From Streptomyces sp. NBC_00289 (GTDB lineage Bacteria; Actinomycetota; Actinomycetes; Streptomycetales; Streptomycetaceae), in the NCBI RefSeq assembly GCF_041435115.1, contig NZ_CP108046.1, positions 6,386,001 through 6,450,000 on the forward strand: a stretch of 64,000 nucleotides of DNA, given 5' to 3'. The notes beneath the pieces are model-generated. The model did not search any database. It was not told the origin of the DNA and saw only the letters and a program-made list of their open reading frames with translations. This document shows, piece by piece, positions 1-7,066 of this stretch. A program made the translations under genes and the position numbers. Numbering within the stretch: position 1 is the first letter of the stretch; every line of letters begins with the position of its first letter.

Positions 1-800
1 TCGAACCGGCCCGAGTCGTGTGCCAGCCAGCCCACCGAGATGGCCAGTTCACCGGCGCCCGAGTGGAGCCGGTCGGAGGTCGCCTGCCGGGTGGCGCCCG
101 CGTCGAGCAGCGCGTACGCGGCACGCAGCGGGGCCGCCGCGCGCCGGTAGAGGCCGTCCGCGCCGTGCCGGTCGTCGAGCAGCCTGATCCGGCGGACGGC
201 TTCTTCGAGGGCGCCGGTCTCGCCGGTCCCGACCCGGCGGACGGGGCGTCCCGCGGCGGCGGCCTCGTGGGCGAGCCCGAGGGGGCCCAGTGAGGCGGCG
301 GCCACCGTGGCGCCCCCGCCGGTCATGAATGCGCGACGCAGCACGTCGCTCTCCTCGTGGATCTCGTGGTGCTCGTGGATCTGGTGTAGGTCGTGCGGGT
401 GGTGCGGGTTCTGCGTCTCATACGGCTCGCGGATCCCTTGCGTCTCACCCGCCACGTACGCCGGGTGGGTGGCGGGTACGGGTGGCGGGTCCTCGGCGGC
501 GCGCCCCCTCCGTCCGCGGACGGACGAGCGGGGGGCGAAGCCCAGGTCGGCGAGCGTGCGGCCGGGAAACATGTGCAGGAACACCCGTTCGTACGCGTAG
601 TTGGGGCAGCGGATCTCGCCGGCCTCGACCCGGCCGACGTAACGCGCGTCGCAGCTGACCCCCTCGCCGATCTCGCGGGCGGCCCGTCGTACCGCCGCGG
701 CGAACTCGGCCGGCGAGCGCTGTCCGCGCAACTGCCGGAAGACGAGGTTCGGCCGCGGTGGTGTGGGGGGCTGGGACGAGGTCACCGTTGACGACGCCAT
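1..800 (-). CDS. NsdA/XRE-like regulatory protein, 3' end outside window
   Basis: The gene runs off the left edge; 266 codons are visible. It starts at ATG 800, preceded by a GAGAGGA ribosome site. The first ~80 residues (NLVFRQLRGQR, then RYVGRVEAGE) resemble a shortened helix-turn-helix of the XRE kind. A proline- and histidine-rich stretch follows, then LRRAFMTGGG and an Ala-rich segment that looks like a short hydrophobic or Tat-like stretch, then the start of an alpha-helical region. This layout (small HTH, central RR-containing Ala-rich segment, helical tetratricopeptide-like C-terminus) is seen in Streptomyces regulators of the NsdA type, which affect sporulation and antibiotic production. 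That assignment is by resemblance. The target genes cannot be read from the sequence and the C-terminal domain is cut off. Confidence 0.72.
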   Translation of the reverse strand, partial: MASSTVTSSQPPTPPRPNLVFRQLRGQRSPAEFAAAVRRAAREIGEGVSCDARYVGRVEAGEIRCPNYAYERVFLHMFPGRTLADLGFAPRSSVRGRRGRAAEDPPPVPATHPAYVAGETQGIREPYETQNPHHPHDLHQIHEHHEIHEESDVLRRAFMTGGGATVAAASLGPLGLAHEAAAAGRPVRRVGTGETGALEEAVRRIRLLDDRHGADGLYRRAAAPLRAAYALLDAGATRQATSDRLHSGAGELAISVGWLAHDSGRF

Positions 801-1071
801 GGCCGGGTCCTCTCGTGCGAACCGTCGAACCATGCCGGACGACGGGTGAGTTGTCCTTGGGTCACCCGGTGTCCGGCGGGCATGAACGTACCCGCTGTGC
901 CGGACCCACCACGCAGGGTTTGGCTACAAAACGGATATCTCATCCGCGATCTGCCATGAACTGCCATCCTTTGCGGCGGACTTCCGCCGTAGCCGTTGAC
1001 GCGCCGACGCGTTGAACCCCGTGGACCGGGAGCCACCCGACTCCCGATCCGCTCGTCCGAGGAGGGGTTCC

Positions 1072-1491
1072 GTGGTGGAGGCCGGGATGGAGACCAGCCA
1101 GAGCATCGATCGTGGTGCGCGGGCCGGTGTGCCCTCGGGGGCGGGGGCCGGATGCGATCTCGTCACCGTGCCGTCGCGCCAGGGGCTGGAGGCGGTCGAC
1201 ATCCTGCGGCGCGGGGTGGGCGACGCGGTGGGTCCCGTACTGCACGACGACGGGTGCGACACGCTGGGATTCCTGGTACCGCCGGGGACAGCGGACGCGT
1301 GGGACGTGCCGGGCAGTACGTGTACGCAGACCAACGGACGGGGGCTGAGCCTGCACCCCCGGCCGCCGGTCGAGGGCTCGGCCTGGCTGCTGCCGCCCGG
1401 CGACGCGGACCGCGCTACCGATCCGGCGGTGCTGCGGGCGGCGCTCGGGGAGGCCGCGCGGCTGATCGCGGCGGCGGACAACTGTCGGTGA
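1072..1491 (+). CDS. small conserved hypothetical protein
   Basis: This is a 139-residue protein if started at GTG 1072, which sits 5-6 bases after a GAGGAGGGG ribosome site; the frame is open upstream to 1012 but has no better signal there. The protein is acidic, has no membrane segment and no signal peptide. Its C-terminus (AWLLPPGDADRATDPAVL then a helical end) resembles short actinobacterial proteins distantly related to the N-terminal part of bifunctional DNA primase/polymerases. That link is weak and no catalytic residues can be pointed to. It lies between a divergent regulator and a spermidine-synthase-like gene, with no clear operon partner. Function unknown. Confidence 0.6.
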   Translation: MVEAGMETSQSIDRGARAGVPSGAGAGCDLVTVPSRQGLEAVDILRRGVGDAVGPVLHDDGCDTLGFLVPPGTADAWDVPGSTCTQTNGRGLSLHPRPPVEGSAWLLPPGDADRATDPAVLRAALGEAARLIAAADNCR

Positions 1492-1507
1492 CCCCCACGG
1501 AGCTCGC

Positions 1508-1537
1508 TGAGCCGGTCTCCGCCCGCCCCCTGATAAT
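1508..1537 (+). promoter_or_regulatory. candidate leaderless promoter of the spermidine-synthase-like gene
   Basis: A GATAAT -10 hexamer lies at 1532-1537, six bases before ATG 1544, and there is no ribosome site in between. A weak -35 (TGAGCC, 1508-1513) is 18 bp upstream. If transcription begins 7 bases after the -10 the mRNA would start on the A of the start codon. The same -10-to-ATG arrangement precedes three other genes in the window (3092, 45223, 60027). Confidence 0.5.
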
Positions 1538-1543
1538 GACCCC

Positions 1544-2413
1544 ATGGGAAAGTCCAGGAACCCCCGGCGCGGAGGTACGGCCGCCGAAGCCGTCGTCGAG
1601 GCCGTCGACGGCGGGCTCGCCGAGCTCATACCCGACCGGGACCGGGCGCGGGCCTGGACCCTGCTGATCGACGGGGCACCGCAGTCGCACGTCGACCTCG
1701 CCGATCCGGCGTACCTCTCCTTCGAGTACCAGCGCCGCCTCGGACACGTCATCGATCTCGTCGCGCCGACCGGAAAGCCCGTCCACGCCGTGCACCTCGG
1801 CGGCGGCGCGCTGACCCTGGCCCGTTACGTCGCCGCCACCCGCCCCCGCTCCACCCAGCAGGTCGTCGAGCGGGACGCGACCCTGGTGCAACTGGTCCGC
1901 CGGGAACTGCCGTTGGACCCGAACGCGCGGATCAGGGTGCGCTCCGTCGACGCCCGCGAGGGACTCGCCAAGGTGCCCGACGGGTGGGCCGACCTCGTCA
2001 TCGCCGACGTGTTCAGCGGCACCCGGACCCCGGCCCACCTCACCTCGACCGAGTTCCTCGACGAGGTCCGCCGGGCCCTGAAACCCGGCGGTTGTTACGC
2101 CGCGAACCTCGCCGACGGGCCGCCGCTCGCCCACCTGCGCGGCCAGATCGCCACCGCGGCCGCCCGCTTCGCCGAACTCGCGCTGGTCGCCGACCCGACG
2201 GTGCTGCGCGGCAAACGCTTCGGCAACGCGGTCCTGGTCGCCTGCGACCATCCGCTGCCGGTCGCCGAACTCACCCGCCGGGCCGCCTCCGACCCGCACC
2301 CGGCCCGGGTCGAACACGGCAGCACGCTCAAGGACTTCACCGGCGGCGCCGTACCGGTCACGGACGCGGCGGCGGTGGCCTCCCCGGCCCCACCGCCGTC
2401 CGTCTTCCGGTGA
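1544..2413 (+). CDS. spermidine synthase-like methyltransferase-fold protein
   Basis: The protein has 289 residues with the Rossmann fold of the spermine/spermidine synthase family. The glycine-rich binding loop is HLGGGALTLARYV (about residues 85-97), followed by the acidic segment VVERD and by DLVIADVFSG, the usual position of the substrate-contacting aspartate. The family transfers aminopropyl groups from decarboxylated S-adenosylmethionine to polyamines. Many actinobacterial members lack proof of that activity, so the true substrate is uncertain. It starts at ATG 1544 without a Shine-Dalgarno sequence, consistent with a leaderless message. No membrane segments are present, unlike the MFS-fused relatives. 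It stands alone, convergent with the next gene. Confidence 0.82.
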   Translation: MGKSRNPRRGGTAAEAVVEAVDGGLAELIPDRDRARAWTLLIDGAPQSHVDLADPAYLSFEYQRRLGHVIDLVAPTGKPVHAVHLGGGALTLARYVAATRPRSTQQVVERDATLVQLVRRELPLDPNARIRVRSVDAREGLAKVPDGWADLVIADVFSGTRTPAHLTSTEFLDEVRRALKPGGCYAANLADGPPLAHLRGQIATAAARFAELALVADPTVLRGKRFGNAVLVACDHPLPVAELTRRAASDPHPARVEHGSTLKDFTGGAVPVTDAAAVASPAPPPSVFR

Positions 2414-2450
2414 CCACGACCGCGCACCGTCCCTCCGCGGCCGCGCGCCC

Positions 2451-2993
2451 TCAGTAGGTGCCCACTTCCACCCGTGGTGGCCCGTCGTGCCAGGTGCAGA
2501 ACACCGACACCCGGTCCGCGCCCGAGGAGAACTCCACCCGGATCCACGACTCCGTCTTCCACACCTGCATCGACCAGCCCGCGCCCGGCGTGGCCGACAC
2601 GAGGGTCGCGGACGTCCTGCCGAGGTCGAAGACCGCGCGGCCGCCGTCGGTGTCGTATGCCTTGACCTCACCCGAGGTGGTCCCGGAGGTGGGGGAGGGG
2701 CCGGCGTCCGCGGAGCGGCTCGGTGTCGGGGTGGGCTTCGCGGCCGTCCTGTCCGGTTTCCGCGACGGGCTCTTCGGCGAGCTCCCGGACGGGGAGGGCC
2801 GGTTGGTGGAGGAGGCCAGCGGCTTCGACTCCTGTGTGGTCGCGTCGGCCGCCGCGATCGGCAGGGCGCGCGGCGGGTCGTACACCGTGCCCGCCATCAC
2901 CGTGTGGACACCCCACCACGACAGCGTGACCGCCGCGCCCGTGGCGAGCGACCAAGCCAGTACGTGTACGAGTCCTCTGCGCATCGCGGCCAT
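2451..2993 (-). CDS. membrane-anchored or secreted hypothetical protein
   Basis: This 180-residue protein has a single hydrophobic N-terminal segment (about residues 8-34), then a Pro/Ser/Thr/Lys-rich linker (about 55-105) and a compact C-terminal domain of about 70 residues with conserved-looking Trp residues (GWSMQVWKTESWIRVEF) and a single Cys. It starts at ATG 2993 behind GAGG. The layout is that of an extracytoplasmic domain tethered by a signal anchor and a flexible cell-wall-spanning linker. I do not recognise the domain. The 111 bases separating it from the divergent response regulator hold two DnaA boxes. Confidence 0.7.
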   Translation of the reverse strand: MAAMRRGLVHVLAWSLATGAAVTLSWWGVHTVMAGTVYDPPRALPIAAADATTQESKPLASSTNRPSPSGSSPKSPSRKPDRTAAKPTPTPSRSADAGPSPTSGTTSGEVKAYDTDGGRAVFDLGRTSATLVSATPGAGWSMQVWKTESWIRVEFSSGADRVSVFCTWHDGPPRVEVGTY

Positions 2994-3036
2994 ACTGCCT
3001 CACCCGTCCCACGGGTGCCCACCGGTCGGCCATCGG

Positions 3037-3063
3037 TTGTCCACAGGAACGGAGTTGTCCACA
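3037..3063 (+). promoter_or_regulatory. two DnaA boxes (TTGTCCACA)
   Basis: TTGTCCACA occurs twice on the plus strand, at 3037-3045 and 3055-3063, in the same orientation 18 bp apart, inside a longer repeated GTTGTCCACAGG. This is exactly the Streptomyces DnaA-box consensus. No dnaA, dnaN or gyrase gene is present, so this is not oriC. The boxes lie 40-70 bp upstream of the response-regulator start. Confidence 0.8.
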
Positions 3064-3091
3064 GGCCCCGACCGGGCTCGTGCGCATGGCG

Positions 3092-3097
3092 TACGGT
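3092..3097 (+). promoter_or_regulatory. candidate leaderless -10 of the response regulator
   Basis: TACGGT at 3092-3097 fits TANNNT and lies seven bases before ATG 3105, with no Shine-Dalgarno sequence between. The DnaA boxes end about 29 bp upstream, over the expected -35 and upstream element. The assignment rests on pattern only. Confidence 0.4.
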
Positions 3098-3104
3098 GCG
3101 GCGC

Positions 3105-3806
3105 ATGGCAAGTGTGCTCGTGGTCGAGGACGACCAGTTCGTACGCTCGGCGCTCATCCGGCATCTGACCGACGCCGCACACACCGTGCGCAGCGTCGGT
3201 ACGGCGCTGGAGGCGCTGCGCGAGGTCGCCCAGCTCCGCTTCGATGTGGTCATCCTCGACCTCGGACTGCCCGATCTCGACGGCTCCGAGGCCCTGAAGA
3301 TGCTGCGCGGCATCACCGACGTCCCTGTGATCATCGCCACCGCGCGGGACGACGAGACGGAGATCGTCCGCCTGTTGAACGCCGGGGCGGACGACTATCT
3401 CACCAAGCCGTTCTCCGTCGAGCACCTGTCGGCCCGGATGGCGGCGGTCCTGCGCCGGTCCCGCGCCACCGGTGAGGCCGCGCCGTCCACCGTGATCCGG
3501 GTCGGCGGCCTGACCGTCGACCCGCTGCGCCGCCAGGCCGAGCTGGACGGCGCCCGACTGGACCTCACCCGCCGCGAGTTCGACCTGCTCGCCTTCCTCG
3601 CCGGCCGGCCGGGTGTCGTCGTACCGCGCAGGGAACTGCTCGCCGAGGTGTGGCAGCAGTCCTACGGCGACGACCAGACCATCGACGTCCATCTGTCGTG
3701 GCTGCGGCGCAAGCTGGGCGAGACGGCCGCGGCACCCCGCTATCTGCACACCCTGCGAGGGGTCGGCGTGAAGCTGGAGCCGCCCGGGGCGGAGCCGCCG
3801 CGATGA
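3105..3806 (+). CDS. OmpR-family response regulator
   Basis: The protein has 233 residues from ATG 3105. The frame is open far upstream, but the receiver domain begins MASVLVVEDD, so the long version is not credible. The receiver (1-~115) has the acidic pair at D9-D10, phosphoacceptor D52 in VVILDLGLPD, the conserved Thr/Ala region IIATAR, and the lysine in LTKPF. A winged-helix DNA-binding domain follows (~130-225: LTRREFDLLAFLAG ... TIDVHLSWLRRKL ... LHTLRGVGVKL). It overlaps the sensor kinase gene by four bases (ATGA), so the two are translationally coupled. The chitinase-like gene downstream is the obvious candidate target; phased repeats at its promoter support this. Induction signal unknown. 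Confidence 0.93.
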   Translation: MASVLVVEDDQFVRSALIRHLTDAAHTVRSVGTALEALREVAQLRFDVVILDLGLPDLDGSEALKMLRGITDVPVIIATARDDETEIVRLLNAGADDYLTKPFSVEHLSARMAAVLRRSRATGEAAPSTVIRVGGLTVDPLRRQAELDGARLDLTRREFDLLAFLAGRPGVVVPRRELLAEVWQQSYGDDQTIDVHLSWLRRKLGETAAAPRYLHTLRGVGVKLEPPGAEPPR

Positions 3807-5206
3807 GATGGGCACTGGTCAAGGTCTGCCTCGCGGTCACGACGATGGTCGTGGTCGCCTTCGCGGTCCCGCTCGGACTCGTCATCAAGGAGATGGTCCG
3901 GGACCGCGCGTTCTCCAACGCCGAGCGGGAGGCCGCCGCCGTGGCGCCGGCGCTGTCCATCACCACCGACCGCGACCAGCTGGAGCGGGTCGTCGCCTCG
4001 GCCGGCTCGGACGCCGGGATGGCCGTGCACATACCGGCGAGCGACGCGGTGGCCGCCGAGGACATCGGCCGCCAGCGTGCCGCCGACAAGGACATCGACA
4101 CCGTGCGCAGGCTGGGCCGCGCCTCCACCAGCGAGGTGTCCGGCGGCTCCACGCTGCTCCAGCCGGTCGCGCTGAGCTCCGGCGAGATCGCCGTCGTCGA
4201 GGTGTACGTGCCCGAGTCCGAGGTCAGCAACGGCGTCGGCACCGCCTGGGCGGTGCTCGCCGCGGTCGGTGCCGCGCTCGTCGTCGGCTCGGTCGCGGTG
4301 GCGGACCGGCTGGGCGTACGGATGGTGCAGCCGGCCCAACGGCTCGTCGAGAGCGCGCACGAACTGGGGGACGGGCAGCTGGGGGCCCGGGTGCCCGAGG
4401 AGGGGCCGACCGAACTGCGGCTGGCGGCGGTCGCGTTCAACTCCATGGCCGACCAGGTCGTACAACTGCTGGCGAACGAGCGTGAGTTGGCGGCCGATCT
4501 GTCACACCGGCTGCGCACGCCGCTGACCGTGCTGCGGTTGAACGCGGCCTCGCTCGGCCAGGGACCGGCCGCCGACCAGACGCGGGCCGCCGTGGCGCAA
4601 CTGGAGCGCGAGGTCGACACCATCATCCGGACGGCCCGGGAGGCCAAGCCGCAGACCGCGGCCGCCGGTCCCGGCGCGGGCTGCGACGCGGCCGAGGTGG
4701 TCCGGGAGCGGATGGGGTTCTGGTCGGCGCTCGCCGAGGACGAGGGCCGCAAGTGGCGGGTGGCCGGGGCGGACCGGCCCGTGCGCATACCCGTGGCCCG
4801 GACCGATCTGGCCGCCGCCCTCGACGCGCTGCTCGGCAACGTCTTCCGGCACACCCCGGAGGGCACCGCCTTCGCGGTCGACGTGCACAACGGCGAGGAC
4901 GCGGTGATCGTGCTGGTGTCGGACGCCGGGTCCGGAATCCGGGACCCGGAGGCGGCGATGGCGCGCGGGAGGGGCTCCGGCAGCGACGGCTCGACCGGGC
5001 TCGGCCTGGACATCGTGCGCCGGCTCGCGGAGGCGACCGGCGGTGACGTGCGGATCGGGTCCTCCGTGCTCGGCGGCACGGAGGTGCGGATCTGGATCCA
5101 GCTGGACGGCCGCGAGCCGGTGCGGCGGGGACACCGGGGGTCCGTGCGCCGCCGTCGGCGCGGCAGATTGGTCTCTACCTTTAACCGTCCCCGATCCCTT
5201 CCTTAA
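3803..5206 (+). CDS. sensor histidine kinase
   Basis: This 467-residue protein is the partner of the preceding response regulator. TM1 is about residues 8-28 and TM2 about 146-168, flanking a ~115-residue extracytoplasmic sensor region. A HAMP-like segment follows (~170-225). The dimerisation/phosphoacceptor helix has H235 in LSHRLRTPL. The ATPase domain shows N347 in LLGNVFRHTPEG, DAGSG at 374-378 and GLGL at 399-402. The Arg-rich tail ([15 protein letters not shown]) is unusual and may be disordered. The start at ATG 3803 overlaps the regulator's stop codon. The sensor region has no recognisable ligand domain. Its position upstream of a chitin/cellulose-binding hydrolase suggests sensing of polysaccharide or cell-wall state, which is inference. 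Confidence 0.92.
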   Translation: MRWALVKVCLAVTTMVVVAFAVPLGLVIKEMVRDRAFSNAEREAAAVAPALSITTDRDQLERVVASAGSDAGMAVHIPASDAVAAEDIGRQRAADKDIDTVRRLGRASTSEVSGGSTLLQPVALSSGEIAVVEVYVPESEVSNGVGTAWAVLAAVGAALVVGSVAVADRLGVRMVQPAQRLVESAHELGDGQLGARVPEEGPTELRLAAVAFNSMADQVVQLLANERELAADLSHRLRTPLTVLRLNAASLGQGPAADQTRAAVAQLEREVDTIIRTAREAKPQTAAAGPGAGCDAAEVVRERMGFWSALAEDEGRKWRVAGADRPVRIPVARTDLAAALDALLGNVFRHTPEGTAFAVDVHNGEDAVIVLVSDAGSGIRDPEAAMARGRGSGSDGSTGLGLDIVRRLAEATGGDVRIGSSVLGGTEVRIWIQLDGREPVRRGHRGSVRRRRRGRLVSTFNRPRSLP

Positions 5207-5218
5207 GCGCGCCCTAAG
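5169..5218 (+). promoter_or_regulatory. candidate control region of the chitinase gene: dre-like site and 11-bp phased repeats
   Basis: TGGTCTCTACCT (5169-5180) matches the DasR/chitinase-type element TGGTCTAGACCT at 10 of 12 positions. It is followed by TTTAAC (5180-5185), CTTAAG (5202-5207) and CCTAAG (5213-5218), whose AA steps are 22 and 11 bp apart, the helical phasing typical of tandem OmpR-type binding. The region overlaps the end of the kinase gene and lies 125-170 bp before the chitinase start. Confidence 0.4.
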
Positions 5219-5341
5219 ATCCCCGACGCCCGCCCGGAACAGGCGCTTTGTCCGACTCCGGATCGCTAGCGTGCTGCCCTCACCCCACCCCCGGAAGGCC
5301 CTCGGCCGTCCGGATCCGTGAACGGCGAAGGCAGGCACGCG

Positions 5342-6802
5342 ATGAGCACGCACCGGCGCAAGGTCAGTGGCAGAAACAAGGCGATAGGCGGCGTCGTCGC
5401 CGCGGCCGTGGTCGGTGGCGGCGCGATCCTGCTCACCGGCACCGCACAGGCCGCCGGTGTCGGCGCCGCGTACACCAGGACCAGCGACTGGTCGACCGGA
5501 TACACCGCGCAGTACGTCGTCACGAACAACAGCGGCCAGGCGGAGAGCACCTGGAAGCTGGAGTTCGACCTGCCCTCGGGCTCGAAGCTCAGCTCCCTGT
5601 GGAACGGCGAGTCGAGCGTCAGCGGGCAGCACGTCACCGTCAGGCCGCCCAAGTGGGACACGGACGGGCTGGCCGTCGGCGAGGCGGTCACCGTCGGCTT
5701 CGTCGTGAACGGCACCGGCGACCCGGCGGGCTGTCTCATCGGCGGCGCGAAGTGCTCCGCCGACGACGGGGCCACCCCCGAGCCGAGCGGCCGCCCGACC
5801 CAGTCCGCCACCCCGACGGCGACCCCCACCGCGACCCCCACGCGGACCACCGGTCCCACCTCCACCCCCACCGCGTCCCCCTCGCAGAGCACCGGCACCG
5901 GTACCCCCGCCACCGCCGGTTTCGCCCCGTACGTCGACACCTCCCTCTACCCGGCCTTCGACCTGCTCGCGAGCGCCGAGGCCACCGGCGTGAAGAACTA
6001 CAACCTCGCCTTCGTCACCGACGGCGGCGGCTGCACCCCGAAGTGGGGCGGGGTCACCGACCTCGCGAGCGACGGTGTCGCCTCGCAGATCGGGGCGCTG
6101 CGCGCCAAGGGCGGCGACGTGCGCGTCTCCTTCGGCGGCGCGTCCGGCTCCGAACTGGCGACGACCTGCTCGTCGGCGGACGCGCTGGCGGCGGCGTACG
6201 GCAAGGCCGTGGACGCCTACAAGCTCACCAAGGTCGACTTCGACGTCGAGGGCGGCGCGCTGCCCGACGCGGCCGCGAACACCCGCCGGGCCCAGGCCGT
6301 CGCCAAGCTCCAGCAGCAGCACCCGGGTCTGGACGTCTCCTTCACCCTGCCCGTCATGCCCGAGGGCCTGACCCAGGACGGCGTGAGCCTGCTGTCCAAC
6401 GCCAAGTCCAACGGCGTGAAGATCGACACGGTCAACATCATGGCGATGGACTACGGCCCCGCGTACAGCGGTGACATGGGCAGCTATGCCGAGCAGGCCG
6501 CCACCGCCACGCAGGCCCAGGTCAAGGGCGTGCTCGGGCTGTCCGACAGTGCCGCCTGGAAGGCGGTCGCCGTCACCCCGATGATCGGCGTCAACGACGT
6601 GGCCTCGGAGATCTTCAAGGTCGACGACGCCTCCCAGCTCGTGACGTTCGCGAAGAGCAAGGGGCTCGGCTGGCTGTCGATGTGGTCCGCGACCCGGGAC
6701 AAGCAGTGCCCGGGCGGTGCGAAGAACTCGGCGGACGCCACCTGTAGCTCCGTGGTCCAGGACGCGCACGCCTTCTCGAAGGCTTTCGCCGCCTTCCAGT
6801 AG
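5342..6802 (+). CDS. secreted CBM2 plus GH18 chitinase-like glycosidase
   Basis: The protein has 486 residues. The start is placed at ATG 5342 (MSTHRRKVSG); an in-frame GTG lies 24 bases upstream. A signal peptide ends near TAQA (~37). Residues ~40-142 form a family 2 carbohydrate-binding module (GYTAQYVVTNNSG, WKLEFDLPSG, two Cys closing near 131-138). A Thr/Pro linker follows (~146-190), then a GH18-type TIM barrel with SFGGASG and a VDFDVEG active-site strand. E303 would be the catalytic acid and D299/D301 the helpers. The first Asp of the canonical DGxDxDxE motif is absent (TKVDFDVE), as in a subset of actinobacterial GH18 proteins. Likely role: exported hydrolysis of chitin or a related polymer. 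Weak cleavage or a purely binding role cannot be excluded. Confidence 0.85.
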   Translation: MSTHRRKVSGRNKAIGGVVAAAVVGGGAILLTGTAQAAGVGAAYTRTSDWSTGYTAQYVVTNNSGQAESTWKLEFDLPSGSKLSSLWNGESSVSGQHVTVRPPKWDTDGLAVGEAVTVGFVVNGTGDPAGCLIGGAKCSADDGATPEPSGRPTQSATPTATPTATPTRTTGPTSTPTASPSQSTGTGTPATAGFAPYVDTSLYPAFDLLASAEATGVKNYNLAFVTDGGGCTPKWGGVTDLASDGVASQIGALRAKGGDVRVSFGGASGSELATTCSSADALAAAYGKAVDAYKLTKVDFDVEGGALPDAAANTRRAQAVAKLQQQHPGLDVSFTLPVMPEGLTQDGVSLLSNAKSNGVKIDTVNIMAMDYGPAYSGDMGSYAEQAATATQAQVKGVLGLSDSAAWKAVAVTPMIGVNDVASEIFKVDDASQLVTFAKSKGLGWLSMWSATRDKQCPGGAKNSADATCSSVVQDAHAFSKAFAAFQ

Positions 6803-6848
6803 GCCGCGACTCCCGTCGGCCGGCGCTTCCGCGCAGGTCGGAGGCCCG

Positions 6849-6880
6849 GAAGGCGCGCAGCCGCATGGCTGTGCGCCTTC
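6849..6880 (+). terminator. rho-independent-type terminator after the chitinase gene
   Basis: GAAGGCGCGCAGCC (6849-6862) pairs with GGCTGTGCGCCTTC (6867-6880) through a GCAT loop, with a 14-bp stem containing one G-U pair. TGTCTTTG follows the stem. Confidence 0.8.
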
Positions 6881-6942
6881 TGTCTTTGCCAGCACATGGG
6901 CGGTGACGTCGATTACGTTTCGACAACTGGAGGCATGACCTC

Positions 6943-6971
6943 TTGACGCATGACGGACATACGAGTGTTAT
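6943..6971 (+). promoter_or_regulatory. candidate promoter of the sugar ABC/GH42 operon
   Basis: TTGACG (6943-6948) and TGTTAT (6966-6971) are separated by exactly 17 bp. They lie about 95 bp upstream of the binding-protein start at 7067. No clear operator palindrome was recognised between them and the gene. Confidence 0.45.
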
Positions 6972-7066
6972 TGCGCCACCGTGTTCGGTCACGTTGGTTT
7001 CTGGTCGGTTACGACGACTGCAAGCACGACGCATCCGGCCGAACCCTGTTTCGTCAGGAGCCGTTC

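Noticed and set aside
3037..3063. Origin of replication suggested by DnaA boxes
   Set aside because: Only two boxes and no dnaA, dnaN or recF genes; Streptomyces oriC has many boxes between dnaA and dnaN.
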